Shown piece by piece: positions 21,770 to 33,189 of a DNA stretch of 64,000 nucleotides. The stretch comes from Macrotrachela quadricornifera. Its lineage: Eukaryota > Rotifera > Eurotatoria > Philodinida > Philodinidae. The position numbers were made by a program, and so were the translations under genes. Under the pieces are notes generated by a model that searched no databases, was not told where the DNA came from, and saw only the letters and a list, made by a program, of their open reading frames with translations. The stretch's first letter is position 1, and every line of letters begins with the position of its first letter. The stretch covers positions 347,225 to 411,224 of the forward strand of contig JAJEKB010020623.1 of NCBI GenBank assembly GCA_022393335.1. The letters are read 5' to 3'.

Positions 21770-23192
21770 TATGTCCAACGTAGCTAATGTGGTACGAATG
21801 TTTGATGAGTTAGTGAAGAAAAAGGATCCGGATTATAAAGAAGATAAACCATCTTTTTAGAATCATGCAGCGCTGATCAACTCATTTTGATATTGCGTTT
21901 GCTCACAACTTCATCTAAATTGATTGGTGTTGACATTTCGTTGGATATTGACGAGTATGATGATGTTGATGATTCTTATACAATTGAATCAGATGACACT
22001 GAAGACACCTATATAATTGATAATCCGTCTTACTCATATCAAACTAAGTGTAAAAGAAACTAGACAACAGAAATTAGAACGACTTGATCAATCAGTTTTA
22101 CATGAATTTAATGAAGTATGAATTAAATGTTTACCAATTCATGACCAAGATTTTAAGTGATGTGCCATCAGAAAAGTGTGAAAGATGAACTATGTTGCAT
22201 CTTCTTTTTGATTATTCAACTATAAACATCGTCATCATGTTACAACATAAAAAGTAACAAAATTCATTATGAAAAATTATGTCGATGATATAGAATAAGT
22301 AATCAAGAAAGAAAACGTATTTCTAAGAAAAGTTGAGGAAGACATTGTTCAATTTAAAGCTATACGTGTTCTGAATACTAATCAAAATTCTTTCGGATAT
22401 GAGGTATCATCAACGCGTACTCTTTCCATCTAGAGAGAAAAAATAATTTTAAGTAGAGTTACTTCCTGAAGCGCCATTATACATTCGCATGCAATCATAT
22501 CTATCTTGAGCATGAACGGTGAACTTGTTAGACCAGTATTTGTATGTTTACAGGGGCCATTGAGAAAGTTTGGTCCACGAATATTACAAGCCATATATAA
22601 AGCACAAAATATTCATGTCAAATTCAGTAAATCCTGGACTTTGATGAGGTCTCATATTAAATATTGAGCACAAGAAGTTTTGTGACCATCTGTTCAAGAA
22701 AACTGCCTATCATTGCTCATTTCTTGGCCTGAACAAACCGATCCCAAAAATATTGAAGAAGCATTCGATGAAAATATTCAATGCCAATTTTTACGAATAC
22801 TACCTAAGACAATAACCGACATTCAACCTTGCAATAAGTACTTGTTCAATCAATGCAAATATTTCTATCAAAGGTATTTTGACCATGTAGCGATTGATCA
22901 GCTAGTTATTAACCTAAGATTGTGAGCTAATATTTTGAAACGACATTCTCTAATCCACAATTAATTTTGTTCAAATCGTTTTCGTTGGATGAACGAGTAT
23001 GCTTGGTACTCCTGTGGATATAGGAAGCAAAAACTCGGACAATTTCAAAATGTTCGTGATACTTGTTTTCCGTTTGATGTAGATAGATGTTCCATCAATG
23101 ATTGTGAGGAGGAAAGCTTCACAATTTGTATTTGGTGTGATGAAATTCTATGTTTTCATCACTTTTTTATTGCCGAGCATGCTCATTTTTAG
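21770..23192 (+). pseudogene. Decayed DDE transposase with cysteine/histidine-rich tail
   Basis: Reading across stops gives the body of a DDE-type transposase resembling the pogo/Tigger DDE_1 group. It contains FNTNQ-like VLNTNQNSFGYE and STRTLSI (about 22369-22430), MNGELVRPVFVCLQGP (22512-22560), KFSKSWTL (22620), ENCLSLLISWPEQTDP (22698-22745), RILPKTITDIQPCNKYLF (22792-22845) and VAIDQLVINLRL (22889-22925). The tail (22989-23192) contains CSINDC and CIWCDEILCFHHFF, a probable zinc-binding segment. At least ten in-frame stops (for example after LVINLRL) and missing residues make it inactive. The last 200 bases remain open. Confidence 0.75.
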
Positions 23193-23819
23193 TTCATGTA
23201 GTTGATGTTTCGTGTATTGTTTTGGCTAATTATTTTGAAATAAAACTTCTGATCACTCTAATTAAATTGTTAGAATAACAAGTAATAATGCAGACAGATA
23301 ATTATCTGCGAAACACATGTGCGATGCCCTTATTTATGACAGAAAAATATATGTTCGATATTAGATCTTGTTCACTCTTTACAGTATTTTACAAAAAAGG
23401 AGAATAATATAAGAGTCATATGTATAGTATATGAAAAATGAAAAAGTTTGATTTTCTGTTTTTTTTTCAAACTAACACGAAAGCAGCTACTATATTGATA
23501 TTAATGGTATGCATACAGGTCCCTATAGGATAGGTTAGTTTAAAACCTTTTCTCAAGAAAGAGGATGGTACTTAAATGTATTCTCTCGTGAGTTAATTAT
23601 GTTCACGTTTGATAGTGGACACATCGATATCGAGTGATCAAATTCATTACTACAGATTATATCATCACAAAATTGTAATGAACTCACATTCAAAATTATT
23701 GTCAGATGGCTTTGATAACAAAAGAACAGAAAAAACCAGTCCAGATGCATTATATTCCCACTTATTAGTCTTCTCCAATACATACACTCGTCATCGGTTC
23801 TTATTCTACAGATTCCAAC
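23193..23819. other. Upstream region of the GH31 gene
   Basis: No separate gene is supportable. Small open frames on both strands (23553-23842) overlap each other and look fortuitous. A TTCTACAG just before 23811 could be a splice acceptor for a 5' leader exon, but no coding exon was recognised further upstream. Confidence 0.4.
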
Positions 23820-25478
23820 ATGATGATAACACGTTTTCTTGAAATACTTCTATTTTGTCCTCTGTTCGTTCTATCATCCAACCTTCCGTATGCCGAATGG
23901 GCTCATTATCACATGGTATGGTTGTCTAGTGGGGAAACAAATCAAACTAATATTCAAGCTATGTTCGATAGTTATCTTGCTCATCAAATTCCTGTCGGTA
24001 TTCTGAATATCGATGCGGGCTGGGCAACTCATCATAGTACATTCATCTTCGATTCAAAAAAGTTTCCCACTCCACGAGAAATGCTCGATGGGATTCGAGC
24101 GAAAAATGTTCAAATTGTTCTTTGGTTATGTTCATTTATCAATATTGATTCGCCAAATTATCAATATGCACAAGACCATGGATTTCTATTTAATAAAACA
24201 ATCAAATGGTGGTTGGGTCCAGGTCGGTTATTAAACTATTTCAATGAACATGCTGTCGATTGGTGGCATAGTCAAATTGAACAGCTTATTAATACTGTTG
24301 GACCTATTCATGCTTTCAAAGTAAAATACTGATTAATTTGAAAAGATTTCATTGTTCCTTCTCTTTGAAAGGCTGATGGAACTGATCCATATATTATCGA
24401 AGTTCTTGATCCAAAGGTAACCTGGCTACGCTATCGAACAGCTTATTATAACGATACGTTTCAAATCTTACGTCGATTAGTGGGTTCCGAAACTCTCATT
24501 ATGTCCCGTCCAGTCGACTACGATTTAGATTATTCACCTCATGACATTGTTTTCATGGGTTGGGTCGGTGATGAAGATGGCACTTACGATGGACTTCGAA
24601 CTGCACTTCGCTACATGCTCGAAAGTGGTCGTCGCCATTATGTGGGCTTCGGATCGGATATTGGTGGCTATCGAACCGATCCTAATGCTGGTCCACTTGG
24701 TCGTACTAAAGAGTTGTTTCTCCGTTGGACAGCTATTGGTGCATTGAGTTCATTTATGGAGAACGGAGGCAATGGTGAGCATCTTCCATGGAATTTCGAT
24801 GCAGAAACAGTGGATATCTATCGATCTTGGGTTAATATACATTACAGTCTTATACCCTATCTATTTACCGAAGGTACCAAAGTCGCTCTTGCAGGTAACG
24901 GTACTCTTATGCGACCATGTGATGACATTGAAACTCTGTTTACTTATACGTATTTTCTCGGTCCGAAGATTTATGTTGTTCCAGTTTTACGTGACCCTAC
25001 ACCGAATCAAACCCAACGTCTTTGGCTTCCAGTCAGTACAACAGATAAATGGATATATGCCTTCAATACATCACAAGTACATCCATCACACTCATTCATT
25101 AACGAAGACACCAGTGGTTTGGATCGAATTCCAATGTACATACAACAGAGTTCATTGATAACTATGTACGATCTCGAACGAAGTCAATCACTCAATACTT
25201 TCAAATTTGTTCTTTGGGGTGAAGCACTCTTCGACAATCAATCAACATCACTATTTACACGCGATGGTCAAGAATGGCTATTAAAATTCGAGCGTAGTCA
25301 AAAACGATTAACGACATATTTTGTTCGTGTGTACGAGTCAGACAACGATGAACAACAACATCAACCATTGGTTTGGATCTGGAGATTTTGTCAATATGCT
25401 CGAGGTCATCAGACATGCTCGAAAACTTGGTCACAACTTCATGAAGGCGCATACAGTGAACTGGAATTTTTACTTTAG
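23820..25478 (+). CDS. Secreted glycoside hydrolase family 31 enzyme
   Basis: Two exons (23820-24320 and 24372-25478) joined across a 51-bp GT-AG intron give 535 residues. Residues 1-20 look like a signal peptide. The (beta/alpha)8 barrel follows immediately: EWAHYHMVWLSSGETNQTNI, IPVGILNIDAGW, then the nucleophile motif FKADGTDPY spanning the intron (D169). The acid/base region is GWVGDEDGTYDGL (D234), followed by GFGSDIGGYRTDPNAGPLGR and MENGGNGEHLPW. GH31 enzymes hydrolyse alpha-glucosides, alpha-xylosides or related links; the substrate cannot be read off. The galactose-mutarotase-like N-terminal domain usual in GH31 is absent, so the protein is a barrel plus C-terminal beta domains. The intact frame and conserved catalytic residues argue that it is functional. 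Bacterial or fungal ancestry by horizontal transfer is possible but untested. Confidence 0.9.
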
Positions 25479-26769
25479 AATATTTCCATGTTATATTTTT
25501 TGTTTTCTTCAAAAAATATTTAATAGATTTTATCTGAATTAAATGCGTCATTCTTTGACTGCACATACACGAGACGCTTTCTTATCAATGAATAAATTAT
25601 TTCAAGTCAAATTGACTTTTCGATTTCTACACTACTGAAGGTGCAAATTAAAGAGTGAGACAACCTTCGAATAGATCTGAAAAATTTGAATTGTACTCAG
25701 TCAGTCGTGACTGTCGCACAGTGATTTTTGTATGAACGTAAAATAAATCATGAAACATTCCTAGTTCATAATTTATATCAGTGCTTTTCAAGTAATGATG
25801 TTTGCTACGAATTAATTTGATTTTCAACTAGAAATAAATTACACTAGAACTCATTTTCACACAAAAATCAAAATACGATATATGGAAAAGAAAAATGTAT
25901 TATTTTGAAACTTATACAGGATCATTGAGAAAATCTACATCTGGCACAGCAAAGAATTAGCTGGCCTTTTAGTTTCACTAAAGAAAATGTTTGATGTTTT
26001 AGTGTCAGATCTTTGACAGACCTGATCAGAGTCCTGGAAAGTTTCGCTATTTTTGAAAGAAGTGTGTAGCCATGATGTATAAGGATCCTGCCAGGATTTC
26101 AATAATTGAGAGAGCACTCATGAAATCATCAAGAAATCAAAGCACTCGATAAAATTTCGTTTTTTGATTTAATGTTCTCATCTTGCTCAGCATCATTGAA
26201 AACCTCTAAATCCAAATTTTAGCGCATTTAATTGAGCTTGTGTAAAATTCAGCAGAATTTTACTATCGAGTACTTACACAAGGTTATTTCAAAAATATGA
26301 TAAAAAATCATCAATATAAAGTTATGTTATTTTAGCCAACAAAAAATTACTAAAAGTTTTTGTGTAATATATTAAAAGATAGAGTGTCGAAAATTGAACA
26401 AGATGGTCATTTATGTGCGATTTTTTAATAGATTAAATCCATTTTATTTATCAAATAATAGCCGTATGCGGTCATCTTCCAAGCTATCATTGTGAATGTG
26501 TAAATTAGCATCTCATCAAAAACATCCTCAAAAGAAATAAATGTATACCAATGGAAATTATCATTTTTAAAAAATATTTAATGTTAACTGTAGAAGTTTG
26601 CACAATTCGCCAGTAATTCTATTTATTAATAATAGGATAACAGCGACAATGATTATTAATACATAGGTGTAAATAAAAGATTTCTTTCATGCATCTATAA
26701 AATAAACAAATATGACGTTCATTGATTTTTTTGTCGACTAGTTTTCGTATGGTTGTAAACTCAATGTTA
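25479..26769. other. Intergenic DNA, nothing recognised
   Basis: AT-rich. A small stem-loop (GCTTGTGTAA ... TTACACAAG) sits at about 26235-26283. Beyond the tail of the GPCR pseudogene no coding sequence is supportable. The open frame at 25935-26117 has no recognisable content. Confidence 0.4.
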
Positions 26770-27759
26770 ATACCAGCTTGATGTTCAACCAGTATTGCTC
26801 GTCGAGTTGATATTGGCAAACATCGTGCCAAAACCATTGATTTCAAAAGAAGAGAAAAAGCATATTGAAGACAACATCTCATTTCGATACGAAATTTAAT
26901 TCCTGATAGAGTGAAAATATAAAATCCAATAACAGGAACGGTATAGAGAAATATTCTAAAAAGATCAAATGCAAAAGTGAAAATAAGTTATCCAGATGTT
27001 GAAAGTCTATATTTAAGGATAGTTAACGCGAGTGTATTGAAAAAACTGAAAACAGCAAAAGGAGCTTCGAATACAGTCGTGACAAGCACTTGAAATAAAA
27101 GCATTTTAATCAATTACCGGTCATTTGAACGTATACAGTCATTTTATGCATTGACAGCTCGTGGAGCTACCCGATTGTGAATGTTGCGAACAATGAGAAT
27201 CGTCAAAATACCAAAGATACAAGAAAATGCTATATTCGTATACGAAAGTATTGCAACTGCTAACTTTGTGATTTGTTTTAGACTTAAAGAAAATTAATAT
27301 ATGAACATAAATTAAAAACAAGAATATAGTAGTAAATGTAATAATCTTCCGAGTTATTGACAAGCGACTCAATCGGCGTAGTCGCACATTGTGTGAGCTC
27401 GAGAGAAAACGATCGATACTAGCAAGTGCGACAAACTATAAAACAAGAGAAGGAGTAGGATGTACGAATATGTTACGTAACTTACACAATACAGTATCCC
27501 GTACTGTTGGATCTATATTCCAGCTGTCTGCAAGGTGACGTGTGAGTAAAGCTACATAGAGTACAAAAAAATTATTAATCGAACCACCCAAAAAGTAAAT
27601 CGAACATAAATTAATACGTAAAGAACAACGAGTGAATATAATGGTATTGAATAAATTTCCGAATGTTCCAGAAACGATTTGAAGAGGTGGATTAGTGCGA
27701 TTGAGCCAGAACATGGTAGTGTTTAAATTTTCAGCTAGATTGGTGACTGAATTTGACAT
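26770..27759 (-). pseudogene. Rhodopsin-like (class A) GPCR pseudogene
   Basis: Read on the minus strand from Met at 27759: N-terminal N-glycosylation sites (NTT, NRT), then TM1 IVSGTFGNLFNTIIFTR, TM2 CSIYFLGGSINNFFVLYVAL and TM3 LVL-FVALASIDRFLSSS, where the DRY-type motif appears as DRF. TM4 ITFTTIFLFLIYVHILIFF follows. Next come a truncated TM5 (IFGILTILIVRNIHNR), TM6 LIKMLLFQVLVTTVFEAPF and TM7 VPVIGFYIFTLSGIKFRIEM. An in-frame TAG at 27436-27438 replaces an expected Trp. A frameshift and deletion remove extracellular loop 2 and most of TM5 (about 27200-27250), and further stops follow. The family (small peptide or FMRFamide-like receptors, expanded in bdelloids) is inference. Confidence 0.82.
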
Positions 27760-27828
27760 GATCAGAAAAATAAGTAACCGAAGACAACGTAAGATATAAT
27801 TAAGAATTAAGCAGCTACGTAATAACAA

Positions 27829-30800
27829 GAATCATCTAAGAAATAATACAAGTATTAATATGATGTTCAATGGTTTGTTTCTCTTTTCATAAAATACAGT
27901 TAGAGGAAAAAAGTTGAACTTATTAATATTTATCCCTGACAATAAAATACCTGCAGCCTTTTTTTTAAATATATCGCTACTATAAAATAGATGTTTTTAA
28001 GACGATAATCATGTATTCTGAGTTTGCTTGAAGATTCTTATTATTCTACATGTTTAACGAAAACATTTCAACAAATATGTGTACTATTGTTGCATGTGAA
28101 TGGCTTATGCACGTAATAAGAGCAGAGGGGGAAAGTTAAAAGGGCGAAAAAACAAAAAATAATCGTTGGACAAATAAATATTTGAGAAAATATTTTTTTT
28201 TATTAATTGTATTTTCTTTTGAGCAGATAACATTTTTTAAATACTACCATGAATTAATTTGTTCTTTTTTACTTAAGCCATTTAATAAACGAACAACTTT
28301 ATTAAATATATCTACCCATGATTTGGAAGATAATTCTACGTATGCATCTAGTTTTTCTTGTTATTATAAAGCATTTCTATCATAACAACTCTTACAACCA
28401 AGATATGCGTATAATACCACTACTATCGGATTCACGAATAATTATTGATATTTTTTTAAAATTATGTTTTAATTGATAAACTTGTTTTCAGATCATTTCA
28501 TGTATGATATATATCTTGATAGGATAACAAAGATGAACATTGTGAATTAAAAATTGTTGTCGAAAAGATATTGTCGTCAGATGACTACTCAACTGGCTAT
28601 TCATTCAACAGTAAAATAGTAATAAATCGATCAAAAAATAAGATGTGATTGGCAATATTGAAGTTTCTTCTCTCCATTTTTTTTCTGTTTCTGTATCTCC
28701 TTTGTAGTTCTATTTATTTCCATTTTTATGCTTATTTATAATGCAAATCCATGAGAAATGGTTTTTTTTATATCATAATAAATAACATGAAACGCGCCGA
28801 CAAATATTGAGTTCTGAATTTTGCTCGTTATCTAAAAACACAACAACAACTAAATATTATTTAATTTCGACAAAACATCGATTACTAAAATGCAAACATT
28901 GAGAATAGTAAATTGATTTATATTTAAGCGTGCAGGTTCGTCTATTTTTCATTTGATTAATCTTCATCGCAAGAAACAAATTTCTATTGTAAAAGTGCAT
29001 AAACTTCATTGAATGATCACAGTTTTCAATTGTACATCAATCCATTCTAATTGATGAGATTGCAAGCGATTAGCTCAAAGAACAAAGAGACAGCTTCAAA
29101 CTCATTCACACGGTCACTATTTAAACATCGCTATTTACTTTTATAATATCATCGAATGGCAATACGAATAATGTAGATCATATAATAACAAAAAAAATTT
29201 ATTAATATCATAAAAGTACCTGTACAGATACAGAGCAGAGAGTCAATCAATAGCTTGTTACATACAAGAAGTAAATATTTTTTACAAGTTTTTTTCTTGC
29301 TTGGCTTATATTGAATATAAATGAATATTGTAATCGAGAAGAGAGTAGAGTCTTACAAGTCTCAATCGCTAAACAATTACTGTTCGCATAGTTGCACATA
29401 TTTTATACAACCATAGAACGATAGATGAACCATTTATGGTAATTATTCTTTTACAAGAAATGATTGCTTACCTCAATCCAAATAGAACACATTTGCTACG
29501 ATTAGATGGAGTCCGTCTTCGTTTCACATGCAAATACATCAGTCTCTACTCACATGACCAAAGCAAGATTCTGATACATTATTTATTTACCTTGCACTAT
29601 CTTCCAATATTTTAAACTTTTTTTTCTACATAAAACTTCAAATGAAACCACGACTGCTTCGATAGGTATGAGTATTTAATATGAACGATTATCTTTAGTA
29701 GATCTCAACAGATGAGTATAGTTTATGTGTAAACAGAGCTCTAAATGATAATACACTACCGTCGAATGTTGATTAATATTCAGTATTTTCCCCTGCATTG
29801 TAGAGTACGATTTATTTCAAAGCAAGAAAAAAGGTACATTTTTATTTAAATAATTCGAAAGTTTACATAGAAGGAGTCATGCACTATTCATTTTTTGAAA
29901 AAGAATAAATATCCACAATAACCTTTAGAAAATTGAGGATGGTCTTGTAAAAATGAAGCATCTAGATTATAGTGGACTTTCGAGATCAGTGAATTTGACT
30001 TTGAAAGTCAAGATTCAGATAAATAATGAAAAAGTCTATTATAGTTTGAGTCTGATGTTCCAATTTTCCTTAACAAATGATGATGATCGTTTTTAGCGAA
30101 TTTCCGACTGTTAAGAAAGTATAAACGAGTTATGTGCCAGAGATTTTATCGTGTAGTTCATACGATACCTTAGTATTTTTGTTTCATACAAATTCTTTCT
30201 TATTGAGATATTCATATTTACAGAGAATACATATTTACCATTATCATACACAATCAGCTTATTTATGTAAAAAGTTAATATTTCAATGAGAGAAAGTTAA
30301 TTTTAGGTAAAAACTGTAAGATTTTCTGGAAATCATATCATAAGATCCACCTGTCATACAATTATAGTTCAAAATTTTTTCGGTGAATTTTATCACAAAA
30401 TTCTTCTTATCGCGGTCGGCAATTCTATAATATTATCATTTAATCACATGTGAAAAACTGTTTTATACTTGAAGAAAGTCCAATATTAATTAATGCCCGA
30501 ATGAACAGAATCAAATGACTTTTTCAAAACTTTAATATGTGTGGATGTGAAATTCAATTTATTCTAAATTTAAATTGCGATAGAAAAGAAATTACGTAGT
30601 TCTGCGTTAGAATATATTCTCAGTAAAAAGAAAAAAGGAGCAAACATTTCGAGACACTCGATACACATCCATCTGTCTATGTGTGTGAAATTCTACGTTA
30701 GCCGAAAAATCATAGATAAAACAATTATCATGTTTAAAATAAATCTAGAAATGAGACTAGAATTCAAGAGAAAAACTTCCTTGAATCGTGAATGGCAGCA

Positions 30801-31008
30801 CAAAAGAAAGCAGTAGATTTTAAGACTTCATGCAATTTGACAACTTTTACAAGCCACTTAGACTCGTTTCTCTCCTCTTGCCATGGAGAATTACTGTGCA
30901 AAATATTGATTGTATAAAGGAATTAATTACTAATTATACTCGAAACATTTAGAATAATTTTAGCAAATAGAATATCTGTGTAGCCTATTTTAAACATTAA
31001 TTGATATA
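27829..31008. other. 3.2-kb AT-rich stretch, nothing recognised
   Basis: No coding sequence, tRNA or convincing repeat was seen. The one open frame of some length (28182-28385) is a low-complexity F/L-rich translation of AT-rich DNA. If regulatory DNA for the flanking genes exists here, its sequence does not betray it. Confidence 0.5.
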
Positions 31009-32757
31009 ATGAAATCGAAAGCAAACGTTATTATTCAAGGAGTTAGTTCTCATCCTGTCAATCCTAAGGTGAATGGGAAAATAAAGCTTCGTCGACGTCG
31101 TTCCCTAGTGAATGTACTGACATGAGGGTACCTAAAAAAGTACCCTGGTACAAGAATGTCCCAACAACTTGAGGGTACTTAAGTACTTTGTCAAGTATCC
31201 TGCTGAAAAGTGTTCAGTAAATAAGTACTATTGCACAGTATTTTTGGGTACCCTGGCGCCAAAATTGCAGTATGTTGGTGGTCGATGATCGAACCTCACC
31301 CTGACCCCATTTTTTTATTTTTTATTTTTTATTTTAAGGCATTTTATGACATTTTTTCGATTTAAATGAATTTTTCCAATTCTAAAGATTCAATCAGGTC
31401 AATTTTGAAATATGACCTCCGGACCTAAGTTGGTTGGATCTCCATCAAACCACTTCAAGGTAGTCCTCTCTCAATTTTTTATTGAGATCGACATGTTCTC
31501 GACTAGTAAGTAATCAAGAAAGAATATTGAAAAAAAATTAATTTCTTACGTTTTGTCTAGTTGTTTATATTAAGCTGTGTGCGCAAAAGAAAACGATGAA
31601 TGAACAGTTTGCTACACAGAACGAGACAAATTTAGGGTACTCTGTAGGAATTTTCTCCGTAAATTTATACGTGTGGGTACCCATACAAGTACTTGTTCAG
31701 TAAACATACTGGTTTGGGTACCTAATACAGTACCCATATCAGTATAATTACTGAGACTTTTTCGAAGTACCCATATCGGGTACCCTGGTGAAAATTTCTC
31801 AGTACTGGGTACCCTTAGCTCAGTACATTCACTAGGGTTCAATCATTCGAGAATTTAGCTTGAATACATCAACTCACGGTATTCTAGGCATTGTTCGAAG
31901 TGAAAGTATACACAATCGCATCTTCTGGTCAGCTGCATTTTTGATATTTACAGGTGTCATGTTATATTTTGTTATTGAGGCAATTCTTGCATATTTCCAA
32001 TATCTAACATAAACAACAGTGAGCATTATTAGTGAACGACAACTATACTTTCCAGCATTAACTTTTTGTAGTGCTGGTGGAATTCGGTACGATACTTTTA
32101 TTGGGCCATTTACAAATTATATAAATAGTTTAAATTTGACAAATATAACTGATGAAAATTTATTCTCTTCAATTCAAGACCAATTGATGAAAGCTTATTT
32201 ACCAATGATTATTAATCAAGGAGGATCAATATATGTATACATTGGATTCGTTAATGATGGACTGCCAATTCAATGAAGCTCCATGTTCGGCTAAAGATTT
32301 CATTTCATTTTATTCATCGGTACGTGGTCGCTGTTTCACATTTAATGCCAAAACAAAAAATGGCAGTAGACGCTATAGTTATATGAGCAGTACGCTTAGG
32401 TTGCGTCTCTCTCTTTACACTTATCAATATATATCTTTCATTTCAGAAGGTAAAGAGTAGTATGTGAATAAACTTTTCTTATATTTCTATACATTTAGGT
32501 GTCGCTATGATAGCGATGGTACACGACAGTACACAACTACCTCTTACTGAAAGAGCTGGCATGACCTTACCACCTGGTTTTAAACATAGATTGACCTATA
32601 CGAAAAAATCAGTCTATTCTTTACCATCACCTTATTCATCATGTACAAATGAAATTCCTCTTGCCATGAAAATTATGTTCGATGAATATGAAGGAGCCGA
32701 TTATGCCTATTCAGAAGATATCTGTTATATCTTATGTGCACAAGCATACATGTTCTG
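31009..32757 (+). pseudogene. DEG/ENaC (ASIC/FaNaC-like) sodium channel pseudogene
   Basis: The reading starts with Met at 31009 and a basic N-terminus (KIKLRRRR). It is then cut by a 735-bp element and resumes at 31840 with SIIREFSLNTSTHGILGIVR and TM1 IFWSAAFLIFTGVMLYFVIE. ERQLYFPALTFCSAGGIRYD marks the start of the extracellular domain. After a frameshift near 32240-32275 comes QFNEAPCSAKDFISFY. A 51-bp GT-AG intron (about 32451-32501) leads to VAMIAMVHDSTQLPLTERAG, LPPGFKHRLTY and YSEDICYILC. Besides the insertion, an in-frame TAA follows YFQYLT. The C-terminus with the pore (TM2) is missing after about 32757. The gene family is clear; this copy cannot make a channel. Confidence 0.85.
31103..31837. 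mobile_element. MITE with inverted repeats inserted in the channel gene
   Basis: The left end CCCTAGTGAATGTACTGA is matched by its complement TCAGTACATTCACTAGGG at the right end. TT flanks both sides (31101-31102 and 31838-31839). Removing the element with one TT copy restores the channel frame (RRRR then SIIREF), which fixes the boundaries and indicates a 2-bp target duplication. Both arms are full of GTACCC/GGGTAC words, giving a repetitive, foldable structure. The middle (31270-31500) is non-coding. Confidence 0.9.
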
Positions 32758-33189
32758 ATAATAAATACATGATAATGCGCATGCTTCACATCGTGATAAG
32801 CAGTTGTCATTCAGTATATATTAGAATCGTGTTTTTGGAAGAGAACTTGAAATAGTCTCACAAAATTCCAACCTTCAAAATCGACACAGATACCAAATCT
32901 CTCGGAAAGACTCGTTTTCAATACATACCTTTACATATGTGTCTTTGTTTCGCAGCTAAATAGTGCTTATTTGAGCTAGTAGCATCTGATTGCAAGATAA
33001 AGGCAAGAGTATATCACCTATGTCAAAATACCTTTCAATGTCAAGATATGGAGTGAGAAAAGGTGAGTGTGCTACTCGATAGCTACCAAATAAAAAACAA
33101 AACCACCAGGAGCAGCAGTCATTAATTTTCTTCGATGTTCAAGCCATGTGCGAAAAGGATAATACTCTTATAAATGCACTCATTTTGCC
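32758..33189. other. Short unassigned stretch before the LINE
   Basis: No gene was recognised. A minus-strand scrap near 33080-33160 (EHRRKLMTAAPGGFVFYL) looks coding-like but is broken, and its family is unknown. Confidence 0.35.

Noticed and set aside
24013..25158. Alternative plus-strand frames within the GH31 gene
   Set aside because: They overlap the GH31 coding frame out of register and contain no domain.
28182..28385. 67-codon open frame
   Set aside because: Low-complexity F/L/K translation of AT-rich DNA with no supporting context.
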